Positions 5,662 to 8,405 of a DNA stretch of 8,405 nucleotides are shown here, in pieces. Under the pieces are notes generated by a model. It saw only the letters and a list, made by a program, of their open reading frames with translations, did no database searches and had not been told where the DNA came from. The stretch covers positions 1 through 8,405 of the forward strand of contig CALZAG010000067.1 of NCBI GenBank assembly GCA_945613045.1, in the 5' to 3' direction. The position numbers and the translations under genes are program-made. Position 1 is the stretch's first letter. Every line of letters begins with the position of its first letter. Source of the stretch: an uncultured Clostridia bacterium. GTDB lineage: Bacteria; Bacillota; Clostridia; Oscillospirales; Oscillospiraceae.

Positions 5662-6531
5662 TCAAAATTCATTTTTCCATTTTCCGATAACGACACGCTC
5701 GATGCCGAGAGTGTCGAATCTGCTGTCGACGGAAACATAGCCCGCCCGAAGCAGCATTCTTTTGACGTCGTCGGCCTGCCCCTCGCCGACCTCGAACATG
5801 ATAAGGCCGTTCGGGCGCAGGGCGATGGTCCAGTATTTGATGATAGCTCTGTAAAAATCAAGGCCGTCCTCGCCTCCGTCAAGCGCATTGAGCGGCTCAT
5901 AGTCACGCACCGAGCAGTCGAGCTCGATGAGCTCCCGCGAGGGAATGTAGGGCGGATTGGACAAAATGACATCGAAGCTTCCGATGCTCATGGGCGGCCA
6001 TGTAGTGGCGTCTGCGTGCATGGTGATAATTCTTGATGTCAGGCGGTTGTCCTTGATGTTTTTACGGCAGACCTCGAGCGCGGCGGAGCTTATGTCGGCC
6101 GCGACGACCCGCGCTGCCGGCAGCTCGGAGGCAACGGCGCAGGCAATGCAGCCGCTGCCGCAGCACAGGTCAAGGATCCTGCCCTTCATGCCGAATTGCT
6201 TCACCGCTTCAACGGCGGCGGCGACCATGATCTCGGTGTCCATACGGGGGATGAGAACATCCGGAGTGACCGTTATCGGGAGCCCGTAGAACTCCCACGA
6301 GCCTGCGATGTACGCAAGAGGCTCTCCCGCGAGCCTTCTTTCGAGCATACTCATGGCCTTCTCCTCGATCTCGCTTGAGGTATACAGGTACATATCGCAC
6401 ATGAGCTGCTCGGTCGTTTTGCCGGCGGCGGCAGCAAGAAGTATCCTGGCTTCAAGGCCGAAAGCTTCAACTCCGTTATCCCGAAGTCTGCTTCTGACTG
6501 CAAAATAAATATCGTTATATGTCTTTGGCAT
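5662..6531 (-). CDS. prmC: peptide chain release factor N5-glutamine methyltransferase PrmC (HemK)
   Basis: SAM-dependent enzyme that methylates the glutamine of the GGQ motif in release factors RF1 and RF2, raising termination efficiency. The 289-residue product has the N-terminal helical domain that recognises release factors (about 1-75, ending in the family signature GEPLAYIAG at 69-77) and IPRMDTE at 94-100. The SAM-binding motif is LDLCCGSGCIA (120-130), a Cys-rich form of the usual DLGTGSG. The catalytic NPPY is at 192-195, and the typical EP...ALDGGEDGLDFYR segment at 212-228. ATG 6531 is preferred over a TTG at 6537 because AAAGGA (6546-6541) is 9 nt from the ATG but only 3 nt from the TTG. 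Gap to the preceding DUF1385 gene is 27 nt. The DUF1385-prmC pair is often followed by prfA (RF1) in Clostridia; here recA follows instead. Confidence 0.95.
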   Translation of the reverse strand: MPKTYNDIYFAVRSRLRDNGVEAFGLEARILLAAAAGKTTEQLMCDMYLYTSSEIEEKAMSMLERRLAGEPLAYIAGSWEFYGLPITVTPDVLIPRMDTEIMVAAAVEAVKQFGMKGRILDLCCGSGCIACAVASELPAARVVAADISSAALEVCRKNIKDNRLTSRIITMHADATTWPPMSIGSFDVILSNPPYIPSRELIELDCSVRDYEPLNALDGGEDGLDFYRAIIKYWTIALRPNGLIMFEVGEGQADDVKRMLLRAGYVSVDSRFDTLGIERVVIGKWKNEF

Positions 6532-6558
6532 TTTCAAAAGTCCTTTGCAGGGGATAGA

Positions 6559-7512
6559 TTACCAGGCGTCGCTGCCTTTTTCCTCGGGTATAACGAGCTC
6601 AAGAGCGCGGATGGCGCACTCTATCATGTCGTCGTCGGGCTCATTGGTTGTTATGCGCTGCATCTGCCTGCCGGGCCAGGAAAGAATGGAGGACAGAAGA
6701 TTATCGTGCCGTCCGACCCAGCGGTTTATCTCGTAGCTGATGCCGACGATGACCGGCAGAACAAGGAGCTTGAGCCCCATTCGAGCAAGCGTGTCGGAAA
6801 CATGGATAAAGGAGCCTGCGATGATACTTATGATAATGACCACAAAGAGAAAGCTTGTACCGCAGCGGGGATGCAGCCTCGGCTGCGGACGGACGTTTTC
6901 AACCGTCAGGGGAAGACCTTTTTCGTAGCAGAAAATCGTCTTGTGCTCCGCGCCGTGGTAGGCAAACAACCGCTTCATATCCTTCATCTTTGAGCACAGC
7001 ACGAGGTAAAGGAAGAAGATAATAAGCTTCAGTATGCCCTCTGCAAGGGTGCGCCAGTAAAAGTCGGACTTTATAGCGGGGAACAGACCGACGATAAAGG
7101 TGGGCAGGAACAGGAAGAGAAGCAGGGAAAGCGCAATTCCCAAAAACACCGCGACGCCGATAATGAGCTTCTGAGCCGTCTCGTTTGAAAAGTGCTTTTC
7201 GATCCAGAGATCAAGCTTGTCCGGCTCTGCCTGCATATCCTCCGGAAGCTGGTCGGCGGAGTAGGATATCGCCTTAACGCCGTTTATCATGGAGGATAAA
7301 AAGGCAGCCACGCCGCGAATGAGCGGCCATGCAAGGACGGGTGACTTCTCTTTAAGAGGGGTAACATCCTCGGTCTTTTCCGTCAGGCCGTCCTGGCCGC
7401 GGCAGACTATCGCGCGTTTTCTCGGCCCGAGCATCATAATACCTTCTATAAGCGCCTGCCCTCCGATAGATGTGCGGAAGGCGCAGCTTGCGTTGTTGTC
7501 TCTATTTGCCAT
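6559..7512 (-). CDS. yqhQ: DUF1385 family membrane protein (YqhQ-like), function not established
   Basis: A 317-residue polytopic membrane protein of the DUF1385 family, typified by Bacillus YqhQ; I know no settled biochemical role. Family hallmarks are all visible: GGQALIEGIMM (17-27), YHGAEHK (185-191), HPRCGTSF (214-221), GISYEINR (257-264) and WPGRQMQRITT (279-289). Clear hydrophobic segments lie at about 115-146 (probably a hairpin of two), 158-174, 221-237 and 245-260; a segment near 61-76 is weaker. The conserved His, Glu and Cys residues (His186, Glu189, His190, His214, Cys217) look like a metal site or catalytic centre, but that is inference. Start is ATG 7512 with GAGG 7 nt upstream, and this site overlaps the stop of the histidine kinase gene (TGAGG). 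It is 9 nt after the kinase and 27 nt before prmC, so it is probably cotranscribed with both. Confidence 0.9.
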   Translation of the reverse strand: MANRDNNASCAFRTSIGGQALIEGIMMLGPRKRAIVCRGQDGLTEKTEDVTPLKEKSPVLAWPLIRGVAAFLSSMINGVKAISYSADQLPEDMQAEPDKLDLWIEKHFSNETAQKLIIGVAVFLGIALSLLLFLFLPTFIVGLFPAIKSDFYWRTLAEGILKLIIFFLYLVLCSKMKDMKRLFAYHGAEHKTIFCYEKGLPLTVENVRPQPRLHPRCGTSFLFVVIIISIIAGSFIHVSDTLARMGLKLLVLPVIVGISYEINRWVGRHDNLLSSILSWPGRQMQRITTNEPDDDMIECAIRALELVIPEEKGSDAW

Positions 7513-7521
7513 ATATGTGCC

Positions 7522-8405
7522 TCAATTTTCGGATATTGGGAGTTTGATCTGCGCAAGGCAGCCGCCGCCCTGAGCGTTTGAGATATTGAGGATGCCGCCG
7601 TGACGGGTTATTATCTCATTGCACACGGCAAGGCCGATACCGCTACCGCGGTTTTTGGAGCTGCCCTTGTAGAAGCGCTCCTTAACGTGCGGAAGCTCTG
7701 CGGCGGGGATACCGTGGCCGTAGTCGCGGATCTCGATGATGACATAGCTGTTGTCGAGCCTGAGATTTGCGTCCACCACGCCGCCGTCTCCGCCGTGCTT
7801 CGCGGCATTGTCAAGCAGGTTGAGGAAAACCTGCTTCAGGCGCTCGGGGTCGCCGGAAATGAGCGGGATATCGTATTCGGGAGCGGTGTAATTGACTTCT
7901 ATTCCGGCCTCACGCATGAGGTTTCCGTAGGTCAGCAGCGAATCCTCGAGCTCGGCCGTGAGGTCGACAAGCTCAATGCGCAGATTGAATCTGCCGTCCT
8001 GAATCCTTGTGAACTCGAGCAGGTCCGCGACCATGCCGGTAAGGCGCTCGGCCTCTTTTGAAATTATCTTAACGCCGCGCAGCGAATCGCCCTGTATCGC
8101 GGGGTCGTACTGGAGAGTTTCGCTCCAGCCGAGGATAGCGGTCAGGGGAGTACGCAGTTCATGGGAGATCTGAGATATGAATTCCGTGGTGGTCTTATCC
8201 GACTGCGCGATCTTCTCGGACATCTGGTTTATCTCGTCTGTAAGCTCGCCTATCTCATTATCCCCGGTTTTGGGCACCTGCGTACCGTAGCTGCCGTTTG
8301 CAATGCGCTTTGCCGACTCAGTAAGAGCCTGTATGGGCTTCGTGACGTAGTAGTCAAACCAGATGTTGACAAGTACAATGTACGCGCCTATGATAACGGC
8401 AAGGA
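7522..8405 (-). CDS. sensor histidine kinase, C-terminal 293 residues (5' end outside window)
   Basis: Membrane sensor kinase of a two-component system, cut by the window edge. The frame stays open past the GTG at 8277 up to base 8405. The visible part starts in a transmembrane helix (residues 1-20 of the fragment), then a HAMP linker (about 21-65, with the TKPI...L entry and the NEIGEL motif). A HisKA dimerisation domain has phospho-acceptor His81 in ISHELRTPL. The HATPase domain has N box NLLDNAAKHG (195-204), G1 DYGHGIP (227-233), F box RFYKG (243-247) and G2 GSGIGLAV (253-260). All catalytic boxes are intact. Layout resembles PhoR/WalK-type kinases, but the sensor domain is missing, so the signal cannot be named. 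A partner response regulator is not in the window and would be expected just beyond the right edge. The stop codon overlaps the ribosome binding site of the DUF1385 gene. Confidence 0.95.
   Translation of the reverse strand, partial: LAVIIGAYIVLVNIWFDYYVTKPIQALTESAKRIANGSYGTQVPKTGDNEIGELTDEINQMSEKIAQSDKTTTEFISQISHELRTPLTAILGWSETLQYDPAIQGDSLRGVKIISKEAERLTGMVADLLEFTRIQDGRFNLRIELVDLTAELEDSLLTYGNLMREAGIEVNYTAPEYDIPLISGDPERLKQVFLNLLDNAAKHGGDGGVVDANLRLDNSYVIIEIRDYGHGIPAAELPHVKERFYKGSSKNRGSGIGLAVCNEIITRHGGILNISNAQGGGCLAQIKLPISEN

Noticed and set aside
5793..5813. CGAAC...GTTCG pair inside prmC as a LexA box
   Set aside because: The half-sites are 11 bp apart instead of the 4 bp of the Gram-positive SOS box, and it lies within coding sequence.
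6706..6993. Plus-strand frame of 95 codons antisense to DUF1385
   Set aside because: Overlaps conserved DUF1385 motifs on the other strand; nothing independent supports it.
7600..8061. Plus-strand frame of 153 codons antisense to the histidine kinase
   Set aside because: Shadow of intact kinase codons containing H, N, G1 and G2 boxes; no supporting start signals.

Overview
The window looks like a chromosomal housekeeping stretch from a Firmicute, most likely a Clostridia member of the Oscillospirales/Ruminococcaceae kind. The evidence is a tRNA-sensing T-box leader in front of cysS, strong AGGAG-type ribosome binding sites on nearly every gene, a DUF1385 (YqhQ) gene next to prmC, a clustered recA, recX, rimO and pgsA, and GC that looks to be in the low-to-mid fifties by eye. 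Genus cannot be fixed from the sequence alone. I see no mobile element, CRISPR array, rRNA or tRNA.

Layout. Bases 1-199 hold a short plus-strand gene for a 52-residue single-pass membrane protein with an N-terminal CxxC. Bases 200-346 are a convergent intergenic spacer with three perfect inverted repeats, two of which look like terminators. Everything else is on the minus strand. Reading in the direction of transcription (right to left) the order is: a sensor histidine kinase cut by the right edge, DUF1385/yqhQ, prmC, recA, recX, rimO, pgsA, then a promoter and T-box leader, and finally cysS.

The seven genes from the kinase to pgsA are packed like one operon. Gaps are 9, 27, 22, 5, -1 and 1 nt, and several ribosome binding sites lie inside or touch the end of the preceding gene. 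No internal promoter or LexA box was found, so recA appears to be read from a promoter beyond the window. The operon mixes signal sensing (kinase), translation-apparatus modification (PrmC methylates release factors; RimO methylthiolates ribosomal protein uS12), recombination (RecA and its modulator RecX) and membrane lipid synthesis (PgsA).

cysS is a separate transcription unit. A near-consensus promoter (TTGACA, 17 bp, TAATAT) starts at the pgsA stop codon and drives a leader of about 215 nt. This folds as a T-box with a UGC (Cys) specifier, an antiterminator whose UGGA bulge fits the U73 discriminator of tRNA-Cys, and a competing intrinsic terminator. CysRS production should therefore rise when uncharged tRNA-Cys accumulates.

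I did not find a convincing new biological system. The least explained items are the CxxC small membrane protein, the DUF1385 protein, and the placement of recA/recX in an operon led by a histidine kinase.
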